From: an uncultured Lachnospiraceae bacterium
Lineage (GTDB): Bacteria > Bacillota > Clostridia > Lachnospirales > Lachnospiraceae
Assembly: GCA_947589055.1 (NCBI GenBank)
Contig: CANPZL010000006.1
Location: forward strand, 19,895-83,894
Direction of reading: 5' to 3'
Length of the DNA: 64,000 nt
Below the pieces are notes generated by a model. That model did no database searches. It saw nothing but the letters and a program-made list of their open reading frames with translations, and was not told the DNA's origin. Shown one piece after another: positions 8,877 to 19,397 of the stretch (the stretch's first letter is position 1; each line of letters opens with the position of its first letter). A program made the translations under genes and the position numbers.

Positions 8877-9659
8877 ATGCATATCAGCGACTTTTTTGAT
8901 CTTTCTTTATTAGAACAGATCATGTCTGACTGGTCGGAAGCAACCGGTATGGCTACCATTGCTGTTGACGATAAGGGAAATTATATTACAAAAGAAATCG
9001 GATTTACGGATTTTTGCATGAAGCATACAAGGGGCAGTGCAGAAGGTCTGCGGCGTTGTACCAACTGTGATAACACCGGCTGCGGTACTTACTTCTGTCA
9101 TGCAGGGTTAATGGATTTCAGCATTGAGATCAAGGTAGGGGATACCTACCTGGGGAAAATCATCGGCGGACAGGTACTCCCGGAGCAGCCGGACGAAGAA
9201 AAATTCCGCAAGATTGCAACGGAGCTTGGAATCGACCCGAATACCTATATTACTGCCCTACGTAAAGTTCCCGTAAAGTCGGAGACTTCGATCCGGGCCG
9301 CTTCGAAGCTTCTTGGCGAGATGGTAAATCTTCTGGTGAACTTTGAATATAACAAAACCGCTAATACTAATCTGATTACAACACTGGAAAACAACATTGA
9401 ACAGGCTGCCGATTTAATCGAGGAAATCAATAAAAAATCCGCAGCCCTTGACAAAATCGAAGGAAAACAGAAAATCCTTTCCCTTAACGCCTCCATTGAA
9501 GCGGCAAGAGCCGGGGAATTTGGCAAAGGATTTACCGTCGTCGCTTCAGAATTCGGAAAATTGGCAGTCAATTCCGGAGAAATCAATCGTTCCATCAAGA
9601 CCTCTTTAAAATCACTGACTACGGTCATTGATGAGCTGGAAAAATCGTCCGTTAAATAA
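8877..9659 (+). CDS. PocR-domain protein with methyl-accepting chemotaxis signalling segment
   Basis: This 260-residue soluble protein has a PocR sensory domain at residues ~1-150, with a cysteine cluster (RRCTNCDNTGCGTYFC) and GKIIGGQVLPEQ. A short chemoreceptor signalling segment follows at ~195-240 (ILSLNASIEAARAGEFGKGF, then VVASEFGKLAVNS). There is no membrane helix, so it would act in the cytoplasm. PocR domains sense small ligands such as diols or intermediates in several systems; the ligand here is unknown. The start at 8877 is preferred over the ATG at 8862 because the only good ribosome binding site (GGAGGA) overlaps that first ATG. The signalling segment is much shorter than in classical receptors. 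No che genes are adjacent. Confidence 0.82.
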   Translation: MHISDFFDLSLLEQIMSDWSEATGMATIAVDDKGNYITKEIGFTDFCMKHTRGSAEGLRRCTNCDNTGCGTYFCHAGLMDFSIEIKVGDTYLGKIIGGQVLPEQPDEEKFRKIATELGIDPNTYITALRKVPVKSETSIRAASKLLGEMVNLLVNFEYNKTANTNLITTLENNIEQAADLIEEINKKSAALDKIEGKQKILSLNASIEAARAGEFGKGFTVVASEFGKLAVNSGEINRSIKTSLKSLTTVIDELEKSSVK

Positions 9660-9678
9660 GATTCCTATTACATAGCAA

Positions 9679-9712
9679 AACGCCCTTCCGGTTTTATTTC
9701 CGGAAAGGCGTT
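9679..9712. terminator. Bidirectional terminator between convergent genes
   Basis: A 13-bp stem with one mismatch, arms 9679-9691 and 9700-9712, has an 8-nt T-rich loop. TTCTTGTT follows on the plus strand and a TTTT run on the minus strand. It separates the PocR gene from glyQS. Confidence 0.7.
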
Positions 9713-9719
9713 CTTGTTA

Positions 9720-11108
9720 TTAGTATGCAAATTTTTCTTCAAAATATGCTTTTAAGTCTGTAATTTTAATCCGCTCCTGCTCCATAGTATCCCGGTTACG
9801 TACCGTTACCGCTCCGTCGGTTTCCGATTCAAAATCATAGGTAACGCAATATGGCGTACCAATCTCGTCCTGTCTCCGATACCGTTTTCCAATGTTTCCT
9901 CTGTCGTCATATTCACAGTTATAGTATTTTGAAAGCTCTGTATAAATCTGTTCTGCTCCATCTGCAAGCTTCTTAGAAAGAGGAAGTACACCTATCTTTA
10001 CGGGCGCCAGCATCGGATGAAAATGCAGAACCGTCCGGACATCGCCGCCCTCCAATTCCTCTTCATCATAGGCACTGCACAAAAATGCCAGTGTTACCCG
10101 GTCGGCTCCCAGAGAAGGTTCAATTACATATGGAATATATTTTTCTTTTTTCTCATCATCAAAATATTCCATCGGTTCGCCGGAAGTATTCTGATGCTGG
10201 GTCAGATCATAATCCGTCCGATCGGCGATCCCCCACAGCTCACCCCAGCCAAAGGGGAACAAGAATTCAATGTCCGTGGTTCCCTTGCTATAGAAGCAAA
10301 GCTCCTCCGGCGAATGATCTCTTGCACGCATTTCTTCTTCCTTCATGCCCAACTCTTTCAGCCAGTCGATACAGAATTGCCGCCAGTATGTAAACCATTC
10401 CAGATCCGTTCCCGGTTCACAGAAGAATTCCAGCTCCATCTGCTCAAATTCTCTGGTACGGAAGGTGAAATTCCCCGGTGTAATCTCATTTCGGAACGAT
10501 TTTCCAATCTGCCCGATTCCAAAGGGTATCTTTTTCCGTGAGGTTCTCTGTACATTTTTGAAATTCACAAAGATCCCCTGTGCAGTTTCCGGTCTTAAAT
10601 AAACCGTATTCTTCGCATCTTCCGTTACCCCCTGAAATGTCTTAAACATCAAGTTAAACTGTCGAATATCCGTAAAATCATGCTTTCCACAGGTAGGACA
10701 TGGCACCTGATTTGCATGAACAAACTCCATCATTTCATCCTGAGACCAACCGTCAATGGGTTTATCCAACGTAATCTGATGCTCCGCCGCATAATCCTCG
10801 ATCAGCTTATCCGCCCGGAACCGCTCATGACAAGCCTTACAATCCATCAGCGGATCCGCAAACCCTGCCAGATGTCCGGAAGCTACCCATGTCTGGGGAT
10901 TCATCAATATTGCACAGTCAACTCCTACATTATATGGATTTTCCTGAATGAATTTCTTCCACCATGCCCGTTTTACATTGTTTTTCAATTCCACGCCAAG
11001 ATTGCCATAATCCCAAGTATTTGCAAGCCCACCGTAAATCTCAGACCCCGGATATACGAATCCTCTTGCTTTTGCCAGTGCCACAATCTTATCCATTGTC
11101 TTTTCCAT
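9720..11108 (-). CDS. glyQS: Glycine--tRNA ligase, single-chain (alpha2) type
   Basis: This class II aminoacyl-tRNA synthetase charges tRNA-Gly. It is the homodimeric type rather than the alpha2beta2 type. The chosen start gives 462 residues. Diagnostic segments are [20 protein letters not shown] near the N-terminus, [20 protein letters not shown] (motif 2 region) mid-protein, and [10 protein letters not shown] (motif 3). The C-terminal anticodon-binding domain starts near [12 protein letters not shown]. The ATG at 11108 is favoured over 11126 because GAGGGTGAG lies directly before it. The gene follows a lipoprotein gene within 20 bp and shares its strand with recO and era upstream. No glycine T-box leader was recognised. 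Confidence 0.96.
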   Translation of the reverse strand: MEKTMDKIVALAKARGFVYPGSEIYGGLANTWDYGNLGVELKNNVKRAWWKKFIQENPYNVGVDCAILMNPQTWVASGHLAGFADPLMDCKACHERFRADKLIEDYAAEHQITLDKPIDGWSQDEMMEFVHANQVPCPTCGKHDFTDIRQFNLMFKTFQGVTEDAKNTVYLRPETAQGIFVNFKNVQRTSRKKIPFGIGQIGKSFRNEITPGNFTFRTREFEQMELEFFCEPGTDLEWFTYWRQFCIDWLKELGMKEEEMRARDHSPEELCFYSKGTTDIEFLFPFGWGELWGIADRTDYDLTQHQNTSGEPMEYFDDEKKEKYIPYVIEPSLGADRVTLAFLCSAYDEEELEGGDVRTVLHFHPMLAPVKIGVLPLSKKLADGAEQIYTELSKYYNCEYDDRGNIGKRYRRQDEIGTPYCVTYDFESETDGAVTVRNRDTMEQERIKITDLKAYFEEKFAY

Positions 11109-11127
11109 TCTCTCACCCTCGCTCATT

Positions 11128-11691
11128 TTATTTCCATATTATGATTGCTGTTCCATCGCCGGTAGAAGAAAAATAACCATTCTCCTTTGTCACATAGGAA
11201 TTATAATACTGTATATTTCCTTTGCATATAATATTCATGGAATCTTCTATCTTTAAAACCTTCAGGGTATCATCCTGAATCTCCTCCGCCTTTACCTTAC
11301 TGCCATCCGCTGCGGAAATAAACTCCCCGGAAAGCCCTGCATCCGACAGGCTGCTAAGCGTATAAGCAGTATTGTTAAATGCATTGTAATCTTCTATATT
11401 ATTATAAGAAAGCATCAGCTTTACTATATCATCATTTATTTCCAGCTTCTCCAAAACGATAGCCTCTGTCCCGGTCTGTGTATTATATTCCGTGATTTTC
11501 TGATTCACGAATTCCTCCAGTTTTTCATTCTCATAATCCATACCGGAAAAATCCTCCACAGACACGTCATGAAGACGGCCATCCTTATCAACTGTCATGG
11601 TATTTTCCGTTATGGAATCAAGGCCGGACGAACAACCGGTCAATAACAAAAGCCCCAGCATCAAATGTATTAGCAAATGCTTCTGTTTCAT
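11128..11691 (-). CDS. Putative lipoprotein of unknown function
   Basis: This 187-residue exported protein has a type II signal peptide: a basic start, a Leu-rich core, then lipobox LLTGC with the lipid-modified Cys near residue 20. The mature part is acidic and soluble, with no motif I recognise. Its segments [18 protein letters not shown] and [15 protein letters not shown] suggest a small beta-rich extracellular domain. It lies between recO (43 bp upstream) and glyQS (19 bp downstream) on the same strand, so it is probably cotranscribed. Its link to translation or repair genes is likely only positional. Confidence 0.75.
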   Translation of the reverse strand: MKQKHLLIHLMLGLLLLTGCSSGLDSITENTMTVDKDGRLHDVSVEDFSGMDYENEKLEEFVNQKITEYNTQTGTEAIVLEKLEINDDIVKLMLSYNNIEDYNAFNNTAYTLSSLSDAGLSGEFISAADGSKVKAEEIQDDTLKVLKIEDSMNIICKGNIQYYNSYVTKENGYFSSTGDGTAIIIWK

Positions 11692-11734
11692 TTACAATGA
11701 CCTCCTATAATCAATAGCTATATTATTGTAACTT

Positions 11735-12517
11735 CTAATCCTCTGGATTGCAAGACAGAGAATCAAGAAATTCAACGGATTTGAATTTCCGATCTACATA
11801 TTCCATCAAAAAATCATTGCATATCTTATCCAGTTCCTCCTGTACCTCTTGGGAAACACTAAACGAATACAGGCTTTTTAACGGTGTACTTAGTATAAAT
11901 TGCAAGGAATATACCGTAGAAGGATTTAACAATTCTTCTATATCATAATCCATTCGGCAATGATCCACACAAAGCAAGCCGCCTTGGGAAGCCTGAAACA
12001 CATAACCGGTCCCCTGATTTCCGCATTTCACACAGGAAAACACCTGCATTTCTTCTCCGTCTAATGCCAATGCACGAAGCTCAAAGATTCGCCGGATCAA
12101 GGCATAGTCCATCTGTTTTTTTACCAATGCCCGTAACGTAACATAAAGCAGCTTTAACTGTTCCCGGTCATCCGAATTTTCCCGTGTCAAATAATCCGCC
12201 AGTTCACAAAAATAGCTTCCATAAGTAATACCATCCAAATCGGTTTTCAATTCATCGAAATAATTCTTTACCTCGATATGCTGTATCCGATATGCATCTC
12301 TGCCTGCAAACAAAGTAAAAATACCATAGGTAAAGGGCTGACAGGCAGCTGTCATCCCATTGCCCGTCCGTCTGACTCCCCTTGCAAAAGCAGACAGTTT
12401 CCCTCTTTCCTTTGTCAATATCACCAATCGCCGGTCATAATCGCCTACCTGGGAAACTGCCAGTACCAAACCGGTCACTTCCATCTGCATAGTTCTCACC
12501 TGCCTGCTTTTCATCAT
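11735..12517 (-). CDS. recO: DNA repair protein RecO
   Basis: RecO loads RecA onto single-stranded DNA together with RecR in gap repair. This protein has 260 residues, near the family norm. The N-terminal OB fold includes VTGLVLAVSQVGDYDRRLVI and KERGKLSAFARGVRR. A central helical region follows, and a zinc finger is formed by CVKCGNQG (~157) and LLCVDHC (~182). The start overlaps the era stop by 4 nt (ATGA), which indicates translational coupling. The first residues (MMKSRQVRTMQ) may be an extension; the Met at residue 11 or so would also fit the family start. The era-recO order is common in Bacillota. Confidence 0.94.
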   Translation of the reverse strand: MMKSRQVRTMQMEVTGLVLAVSQVGDYDRRLVILTKERGKLSAFARGVRRTGNGMTAACQPFTYGIFTLFAGRDAYRIQHIEVKNYFDELKTDLDGITYGSYFCELADYLTRENSDDREQLKLLYVTLRALVKKQMDYALIRRIFELRALALDGEEMQVFSCVKCGNQGTGYVFQASQGGLLCVDHCRMDYDIEELLNPSTVYSLQFILSTPLKSLYSFSVSQEVQEELDKICNDFLMEYVDRKFKSVEFLDSLSCNPED

Positions 12518-13416
12518 GTTCTCTGTTCATATCCAAAATTCTTCAACAGGTATTCACTATCCCGCCAATCCTTTTTTACCTTTACCCACAATTTCAGATT
12601 CACCTTAATGTCTAAGATCTTCTCCATATCAACTCTAGCCTGACTGCCGATTTTTTTTAACATGGCTCCCTGCTTTCCAATGATGATACCTTTGTGGGAT
12701 TCCCGCTCGCATATGATCGTTGCATCAATATCCATTACATTCCCCTTTGGACGTTCCTTCATGGAATCAATCATCACTGCAATTCCGTGCGGAATTTCAT
12801 GTTCCAGACATCGCAGGGCCTTTTCCCGGATAATCTCCGCCATGATCTGCCGCTCCGGCTGGTCAGTTATGGTATCCGCATCATAATACTGCGGTCCCTC
12901 CGGCAGATACTTCAGTATCGTTTCAATGACTTCATCTGTATTTTGATCCCGCAGTGCGGATACCGGAATCATGGCATCGAATTCATATTCTTTTCGATAG
13001 GTCTCCAATGCCTTGCCTACTTCATTTTTATCCACCGTATCTATCTTATTGATAATCAGAATCACTGGTGTTTTCACCTGCCGGATCCGTTCTAAAATCG
13101 CCTGTTCTCCCTTCCCGATATAGGTAGTCGGTTCTACCAGCCACAACACCACATCCATATCATTCAGAGCAGCATTTACCGTATGCATCATATATTCACC
13201 CAGTTTATTCTTTGCCCGGTTCACACCCGGCGTATCCATAAAGATAATCTGTCCCTGTTCACAGGTATACACTGTCTGGATCCGATTACGGGTCGTTTGT
13301 GCTTTTCTGCTGGTAATGGCGATCTTCTGCCCGATGAGATGATTCATCAAGGTTGATTTTCCTACATTCGGTCTACCAATGATCGTCACAAAACCCGATT
13401 TATATCCTGTCTTCAT
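12514..13416 (-). CDS. era: GTPase Era
   Basis: Era is an essential GTPase that binds the 3' end of 16S rRNA during 30S maturation. This 300-residue protein is full length. G1 is GRPNVGKST (~residue 15), G3 DTPG (~61), G4 NKID (~124) and G5 VSAL. The C-terminal KH domain has GIIIGKQGAMLKKIG. It overlaps recO by 4 nt and follows the M16 peptidase gene by 17 bp, so the operon reads peptidase, era, recO, lipoprotein, glyQS. Confidence 0.97.
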   Translation of the reverse strand: MKTGYKSGFVTIIGRPNVGKSTLMNHLIGQKIAITSRKAQTTRNRIQTVYTCEQGQIIFMDTPGVNRAKNKLGEYMMHTVNAALNDMDVVLWLVEPTTYIGKGEQAILERIRQVKTPVILIINKIDTVDKNEVGKALETYRKEYEFDAMIPVSALRDQNTDEVIETILKYLPEGPQYYDADTITDQPERQIMAEIIREKALRCLEHEIPHGIAVMIDSMKERPKGNVMDIDATIICERESHKGIIIGKQGAMLKKIGSQARVDMEKILDIKVNLKLWVKVKKDWRDSEYLLKNFGYEQRT

Positions 13417-13433
13417 ATTCTCTCCTTCGTTTC

Positions 13434-16340
13434 CTAAAACAGCGTCCGGATATTCCGGAATTTCTCTGCCTCCCGTTCAATCTTTCGTTCATTCCCTATC
13501 GCACAGATGGTGTCTGCGGATACAACCGATTGAACCAGCTGAGCCAATCCACGGATAACTGACTGATTCGTAGCTAACAGCTCATCCCGCCTTGCCTGCC
13601 GGTATTCATCACTGATTCCCATTAAATAAAGGTTAAAATCTCTTTCTCCCCTGTCATAAGGATTCAGCGGTATATCCGCCGTTCCGATCGTACCGATGAT
13701 ATACTTTGTCATATCCCTGTCATCCGCCTGAAAATTCGCTACATATTCTGCCGCCGAACGATAGATGGCATAGGTTTCCATCAGATTCGGATCTCGATAT
13801 GAAGTAAAATAACTGGTTCCATTATCTCCAAACCCACACATACTTCCATAAGCGCCGCCTTGTACCCGTACATTCAGCCACAGGTAGTCATAAGAAAAAA
13901 TGGTTTCCAGCACCCGCAAAGAACCGGTAGCGGTAAATCCTGCCTTTTTATAATTTCCAGCAGTAGCCACATACTGAACCTGACTTGCCGTCTTAAACCC
14001 TTCGTTCTTCACAGTCAGCAGGATCTTCTCCTCCGGCTTATTCACCTTGCGATTGGAAAGATATACGGAAAACAGGGTAAGATTCATATCCATGGCTTCT
14101 TTTACGTCGTTATCACCGGTATAGGAAATGATCAGATTTTCCTTATGCAGCACCTCTTCTAATACCTGCCGCAGCTTATCCACCAGTTCTTCTTTCCGTT
14201 CATCAAAATCACGGTCCAAAGCTTCGATCCACTCATAGTAATCAACACCCTTTGCCAGTTCTTTTACATAACTGTCTGTTGCAACATAGGACATTGCCCG
14301 AAACGCCGTAGTAATATGTCCCCGGCTCACCATTTCCGGCTTCAAAGCGGCCTTGATCTCCGCTATGATCTCCCGCAGACGCATCGTATCCGATAGCTTG
14401 CTGTGGATCAACAGCTCCTCTATGAGCTTGAAGCTGTCATTGATCTGCTCATACATCATTTTCGCCCGTATATCAAAGGTCGGCAGATATTGATCCGGTT
14501 CCAGACTGCTCCGAATATCAAAGCTGGTCTGAATACTTCCGGATTTCAATCGAATCTCGCTCGCCAATTCATTATAAGTGTAATGCTCCGTATCAATCAT
14601 GCCGAGAATCCTTGCCAGCAGATTTGCATACGGTAAGAGTGCAAGCGGAAGCTTATCCAGTCGGAAGCACAGATGGATATAGGCAATTCCATTCGTAAAA
14701 ATGGGATGTACGATGACCGGGATTCCCTGTAATTCCTGTTTTACATTTTCCTGCCTTTGGATCTTCGGCTCAATATCCGTAATCTCAAGCAGCGGAATCT
14801 TACGAATCTCCTCTTCCGTAGACGGTGTTGCCTGATATTCCTTTAACGCTTTCGTATCTTTCATAATCTGCTCTAACTGGCTTGTACTAAGCGACGCTTT
14901 ATAAGCGGCTAACGTTTCTTTGATCCGGATTTCTTCCTTTTCTCCCAATCCATGCTCCGGCTTCAATACAACGATGCTCCGATGGGGATTCTCCAACAGG
15001 TAAGTCCGCATAGTCCGTTCAAAATACCCGTTTTCTACTCCACGCTTCATAAAATCAAGTGTTTCACTGACTTTTATATGCAGGAAAGGAGATTTGTCAT
15101 CATATAACCAGCTGTCAAATGCTTTTAAACCATACATTAGTCCTTTGGGATACCGTCCGAAATCAGATTCCCTTAACTGAAACTCCATATGATTTATAGC
15201 GGCAGATAATGTTTTTTTCGGTATACCGGTTTTACAGATTTCTTCCAGCGTATCCTCGATCACCTGACAAAAGGTTTCCTGATCTTCTTCATTTGCATTA
15301 TGTGCAATTATAGAAAAAATAGGCTGCTGTATCGAATTATCATAAGAAGATTCTATATCTTTTCCAATCCCCGCCTTAATCAACGCCTGCTTTAACGGTG
15401 CTCCCGGCATATCCAGCAAAACGGACTGCAACAGTTGGAACGCCATATATAGTTCCGGATCCAGACTGGTGCCTACCACTACGTTATAAGAAAGGAACGT
15501 ATTATCTTCTAATTCCTCTGACTCCGCCAGCGAATAAGAATAGGTCTGTGCAACCGGCTTTGGATCTATCTGCATATGGATATGGGAATCCACCTTCTGA
15601 TACTCATATTCACACAGGTACTCCTCATCAATAAACCGGAGCTTTTCTTCTACGTTCATATTTCCGTACAGATAAATATAACTGTTAGACGGATGATAAT
15701 ATGTCCTGTGAAAATTCAAAAAATCCTCATATGTCAGATTGGGAATCGCAGAGGGTTCTCCTCCGGACTCACAGCCATACGTAGTATCCGGCAGCAAAGA
15801 AAGCTGAATCAAGCGGGCAAGCTGCTGATTCGGATCCGAATACACACCCTTCATTTCATTATAAACCACACCATTATAAGTCAATTCACCCTCAAGTCGT
15901 TCCAGTTCATAATGCCAGCCCTCCTGCTTCAAAATCTCCGGATGAATATAAATATTCGGGTGAAATACCGCATCCAGATAAACGTCCATCAGATTTTGAA
16001 AATCCTTATCATTATAACTGGCAACGGGATATACGGTCTTATCAGAATAGGTCATCGCATTCAAAAACGTATTCAACGACCCCTTTGCCAGCTCTACAAA
16101 CGGATCCTTTGCCGGAAATTTTCTCGATCCGCATAAAACAGAATGTTCCATAATATGCGGTACTCCTGTATCATCCTTCGGCGGTGTCCGAAATCCAATG
16201 GTAAATACCTTGTTGGTATCCTCATTGCTGATTACTACTACTCTGGCTCTAGTCTTCCGATGCCGGAAGATATATCCCGTAGCCGCCAGCTCCGGAATCG
16301 GTTCCTGTTCCAATAAATCATACGCACCAACCCGTTTCAT
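13434..16340 (-). CDS. M16C-family zinc peptidase (insulinase/presequence-protease type)
   Basis: This 968-residue protein is built like eukaryotic presequence protease and Bacillota M16C enzymes: two catalytic-like halves forming a clam-shell that degrades peptides. The inverted zinc motif HxxEH appears as HIMEHSVLCGS near residue 62. The downstream zinc ligand region reads NEMKGVYSDP near 160. The C-terminal half has the substrate-binding RVQGGAYGSMCGF segment near 833. There is no signal peptide, so it acts in the cytosol, probably on oligopeptides. The ATG follows an AGGAGG site. It heads the operon with era and recO, a neighbour relationship seen in related Clostridia (from memory, not checked). 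Confidence 0.92.
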   Translation of the reverse strand: MKRVGAYDLLEQEPIPELAATGYIFRHRKTRARVVVISNEDTNKVFTIGFRTPPKDDTGVPHIMEHSVLCGSRKFPAKDPFVELAKGSLNTFLNAMTYSDKTVYPVASYNDKDFQNLMDVYLDAVFHPNIYIHPEILKQEGWHYELERLEGELTYNGVVYNEMKGVYSDPNQQLARLIQLSLLPDTTYGCESGGEPSAIPNLTYEDFLNFHRTYYHPSNSYIYLYGNMNVEEKLRFIDEEYLCEYEYQKVDSHIHMQIDPKPVAQTYSYSLAESEELEDNTFLSYNVVVGTSLDPELYMAFQLLQSVLLDMPGAPLKQALIKAGIGKDIESSYDNSIQQPIFSIIAHNANEEDQETFCQVIEDTLEEICKTGIPKKTLSAAINHMEFQLRESDFGRYPKGLMYGLKAFDSWLYDDKSPFLHIKVSETLDFMKRGVENGYFERTMRTYLLENPHRSIVVLKPEHGLGEKEEIRIKETLAAYKASLSTSQLEQIMKDTKALKEYQATPSTEEEIRKIPLLEITDIEPKIQRQENVKQELQGIPVIVHPIFTNGIAYIHLCFRLDKLPLALLPYANLLARILGMIDTEHYTYNELASEIRLKSGSIQTSFDIRSSLEPDQYLPTFDIRAKMMYEQINDSFKLIEELLIHSKLSDTMRLREIIAEIKAALKPEMVSRGHITTAFRAMSYVATDSYVKELAKGVDYYEWIEALDRDFDERKEELVDKLRQVLEEVLHKENLIISYTGDNDVKEAMDMNLTLFSVYLSNRKVNKPEEKILLTVKNEGFKTASQVQYVATAGNYKKAGFTATGSLRVLETIFSYDYLWLNVRVQGGAYGSMCGFGDNGTSYFTSYRDPNLMETYAIYRSAAEYVANFQADDRDMTKYIIGTIGTADIPLNPYDRGERDFNLYLMGISDEYRQARRDELLATNQSVIRGLAQLVQSVVSADTICAIGNERKIEREAEKFRNIRTLF

Positions 16341-16625
16341 TTCATTTCCTCCTGATCCTATCGATTCCTTTTTACAGTCCGGGCATTGCCCTTTCTGTTT
16401 TCTATTCTTTATTTTTCTATAGTTTATCCAAAATATGGCATTCTAGTTCTATCCTATCATTTTTTTCCCATTATAGCAATTTGCTTTCCGGGAAAATTTA
16501 TTTTTTTTGCAACAAAATGAAAGGCTTCTTACACTGTTATTATATACAATAAAAACAAGTGATCCTGTAAGCATACCGGCTTGTTCATGATCCGGTGATA
16601 GAAACGGATTGATAAGGAGGAACGC

Positions 16626-17906
16626 ATGAAAAAGAATCTGAAAAAAACAATCAAAAAAATAACCGGCTTATTACTGCCGATTATCCTTTTACTTTCACTT
16701 TTCGGCTGTGATAATCAAAATCCCCGTGCAATATCTAACCCAACTAATCTTACGCAAAACATATCGGCTGAAGTTCCACAGGGCAAGCCCTGCGATGAAG
16801 CTTTTTTAACCTCTGCCGCTGATTTTTCGATCGATCTGTTCAAGCAAAGTCTGTCAGAAGATGAATCGCATGAAAACCTGCTGCTTTCACCGGAATCCGT
16901 GCTGGTTGCCCTTTCCATGACAGCAAATGGAGCTTCCGGCTCTACCCGTTCTGAAATGGAAACACTGTTAGGAAACGGAACGCCCATTTCCGAATGGAAT
17001 GCATACCTGTATGAATATAACCAGAAACTAACCAATACCAATGACGTTTCATTTCATATGGGGAATTCCATCTGGATAAACGAAACAGAAAATCTACAGA
17101 TACAAGAGCATTTTCTTTCCACCGCAAAATCCTATTATGATGCTTTTGTTTTTTTAGAACCCTTTGATAACGACTGTCTTTCAGACATGAATCAATGGGT
17201 GAGTCATGAAACGGATAATATGATCCATCACTTATACAGTGAAATATCTCCCAATGCATCGCTGTATCTGACGAACGCTCTTGCTTTTAATGGAAAATGG
17301 AATAATTCCTATACAGATGAACAGATTCATGAAGAGACCTTTACCAACCACGATGGAACCTCTTCTACTGTTACCATGCTAAACAGCAGTGAAACCGTGT
17401 TTGTCAAAGATGACCATGCTACAGGATTCATCAAATATTATGAAGGAGAACAATATGCCTTTCTGGCCTTACTTCCGGAATCCGGAATGTCCGTAGCAGA
17501 ATACGCCGCTACCTTAACCGGAGAATCTTATTTAGAAATGTATGAAAACCAACAATCTCAGGAGGTTTTGGTCAAACTACCTGAATTTTCGTATGATTAC
17601 ACAACAGAATTAAAACCCGCATTACAGCAGATGGGAATGCATGAGGCATTTTCAGGCAGTGCAGATTTTTGCGATCTGACCGAATCTATACCGCTTAAGA
17701 TCGACAGTGTCTTACATAAAGCCTGCATTCAGGTTGACCGCAACGGAACAAAGGCGGCGGCTGTTACCTCTGTCATTATGGATAAAGCCACCGCCATTGA
17801 GGAACCGGAACCGGTATGCGTCTACTTGGACCGTCCCTTTGTTTATGCAATTATCGATGTAGAAACAGGACTTCCGGTATTCATGGGTACGATAACCACA
17901 CTTTAA
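16626..17906 (+). CDS. Serpin-family protease inhibitor lipoprotein
   Basis: This 426-residue lipoprotein has a signal peptide and lipobox LFGC at ~24-27. A complete serpin fold follows from ~62 (FSIDLFKQSL, NLLLSPESVLVALSMTANGA). The hinge of the reactive loop reads NGTKAAAVTS near residue 375, with small residues as required for an inhibitory serpin. The loop continues VIMDKATAIEEPEP and is closed by the serpin signature region VCVYLDRPFVYAI. By the usual P15 Gly count the scissile bond falls near the Lys-Ala-Thr stretch (inference). GGAGG precedes the start. It is anchored outside the cell and could protect against host or community serine proteases. It is a single gene, divergent from the M16 peptidase. 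Confidence 0.92.
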   Translation: MKKNLKKTIKKITGLLLPIILLLSLFGCDNQNPRAISNPTNLTQNISAEVPQGKPCDEAFLTSAADFSIDLFKQSLSEDESHENLLLSPESVLVALSMTANGASGSTRSEMETLLGNGTPISEWNAYLYEYNQKLTNTNDVSFHMGNSIWINETENLQIQEHFLSTAKSYYDAFVFLEPFDNDCLSDMNQWVSHETDNMIHHLYSEISPNASLYLTNALAFNGKWNNSYTDEQIHEETFTNHDGTSSTVTMLNSSETVFVKDDHATGFIKYYEGEQYAFLALLPESGMSVAEYAATLTGESYLEMYENQQSQEVLVKLPEFSYDYTTELKPALQQMGMHEAFSGSADFCDLTESIPLKIDSVLHKACIQVDRNGTKAAAVTSVIMDKATAIEEPEPVCVYLDRPFVYAIIDVETGLPVFMGTITTL

Positions 17907-17945
17907 TACAATACAAAGCAGAAAACTGCCGCACCAAAAATCCGT

Positions 17946-19253
17946 TTATTTAACCGCCCGGAAGGCTTCCTCCAGATCTTCAATAATATCATCAATATGC
18001 TCGGTTCCAATAGACAGACGAATGGTATTGGGCTTGATTCCCTGATCCAAAAGCTCTTCTTCATTCAACTGGGAATGTGTAGTGGATGCAGGGTGTATAA
18101 CCAGAGATTTTACATCCGCTACATTTGCCAGCAGGGAGAACAGTTCAAGGTTATCAATGAAGTCCTTTGCCTTCTGGGCATCTCCTTTGATCTCAAAGGT
18201 AAAGATAGAACCTCCGCCATTGGGGAAATACTTCTGATACAGCGCCTGCTGTTCCGGATCCTCGGAAACAGCGGGGTGATGCACCGCTTCTACCTGCGGA
18301 TGCTGATTCAGATATTCTACGACCTTTAACGCATTTTCTACATGGCGTTCTACCCGCAGCGATAAAGTTTCCAACCCTTGCAGGAAGAAAAAGGCATGGA
18401 AGGGTGAAAGTGTCGCACCGGTATCCCGAAGCAGGATTGCCCGAATCTTTGTCACAAATGCTGCCGCTCCTACCGCTTTTGTAAAACTGATGCCATGATA
18501 GCTTGGATTTGGTTCTGTCAATGACGGGAATTTCCCGCTTGCCTCCCAGTCGAATTTTCCGCTGTCTACGATCACACCACCGATTGTGGTTCCATGACCG
18601 CCGATGAACTTTGTAGCGGAGTGTACGACTATATCTGCTCCATATTCAATCGGCCGGACCAGATACGGGGTGGCAAAGGTATTATCGATCACCAATGGGA
18701 TTTTATGCTTGTGCGCAATCTGTGCGATCCGTTCAATATCCACAACATCGGAATTGGGATTTCCAAGCGTCTCAATAAAAACCGCCTTCGTATTATCCTG
18801 AATTGCCGCCTCGATCTCCTCATACCGGAAGGGATCTACAAAGGTTGTCTGGATCCCATACTGCGGAAGCGTATGCGCCAGCAGATTATAGGTTCCACCG
18901 TAGATATTCTTTGCCGATACAATATGATCTCCGTTCTGCGCCAGATTTTCAAAGGTATATGTAATCGCCGCCGCACCGGAAGCAACTGCCAAAGCCGCCA
19001 CGCCGCCTTCTAAAGCTGCAATTCTCTGCTCAAATACATCTTCTGTAGGATTGGTTAATCTTCCGTAAATATTTCCTGCATCGCTTAATCCAAAACGGGC
19101 GGCAGCATGCTCACTGTTTCGAAATACATAGGATGATGTCTGATAAATGGGAACTGCTCTTGCATCCGTTACCGGATCCGGCTGTTCCTGCCCTACATGT
19201 AACTGTAAGGTTTCAAATTTTAACTCTCTTTCTTCATACGTTTTTTTACTCAT
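17946..19253 (-). CDS. metY: O-acetylhomoserine sulfhydrylase
   Basis: This PLP enzyme makes homocysteine (or its analogue) from O-acetylhomoserine and sulfide in methionine synthesis. The chosen start gives 435 residues. The PLP lysine is in [16 protein letters not shown] (~210), with typical segments [14 protein letters not shown] at the N-terminus and [17 protein letters not shown] (~70). The C-terminal [20 protein letters not shown] is diagnostic of the Cys/Met-metabolism PLP family. The ATG at 19253 is chosen over 19277 because GGAGG lies 7 nt upstream. A cystathionine lyase of the same fold is the alternative, but the long OAH-type insert after the Lys region favours MetY. No SAM riboswitch was recognised upstream. 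Confidence 0.92.
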   Translation of the reverse strand: MSKKTYEERELKFETLQLHVGQEQPDPVTDARAVPIYQTSSYVFRNSEHAAARFGLSDAGNIYGRLTNPTEDVFEQRIAALEGGVAALAVASGAAAITYTFENLAQNGDHIVSAKNIYGGTYNLLAHTLPQYGIQTTFVDPFRYEEIEAAIQDNTKAVFIETLGNPNSDVVDIERIAQIAHKHKIPLVIDNTFATPYLVRPIEYGADIVVHSATKFIGGHGTTIGGVIVDSGKFDWEASGKFPSLTEPNPSYHGISFTKAVGAAAFVTKIRAILLRDTGATLSPFHAFFFLQGLETLSLRVERHVENALKVVEYLNQHPQVEAVHHPAVSEDPEQQALYQKYFPNGGGSIFTFEIKGDAQKAKDFIDNLELFSLLANVADVKSLVIHPASTTHSQLNEEELLDQGIKPNTIRLSIGTEHIDDIIEDLEEAFRAVK

Positions 19254-19397
19254 AATAACCTCCATTCCGCAAGTCATTTCCTGCTGTTTATTATTGAGGT
19301 CATCTTATCATGGTTAAAAAAACCTGTCTAATATACAAAATGAAAGTCTGGTTATAGAAAATACCTATATCTCAAGTTTCCCTCCCTTTTCTTATTC

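Noticed and set aside
17907..17945. Terminator between serpin and metY
   Set aside because: Only a 4-bp GCAG/CTGC stem; too weak to list.
19254..19397. SAM riboswitch or T-box before metY
   Set aside because: Only a possible TAGACA/TAAGAT promoter and short AT-rich palindromes; no conserved riboswitch core.
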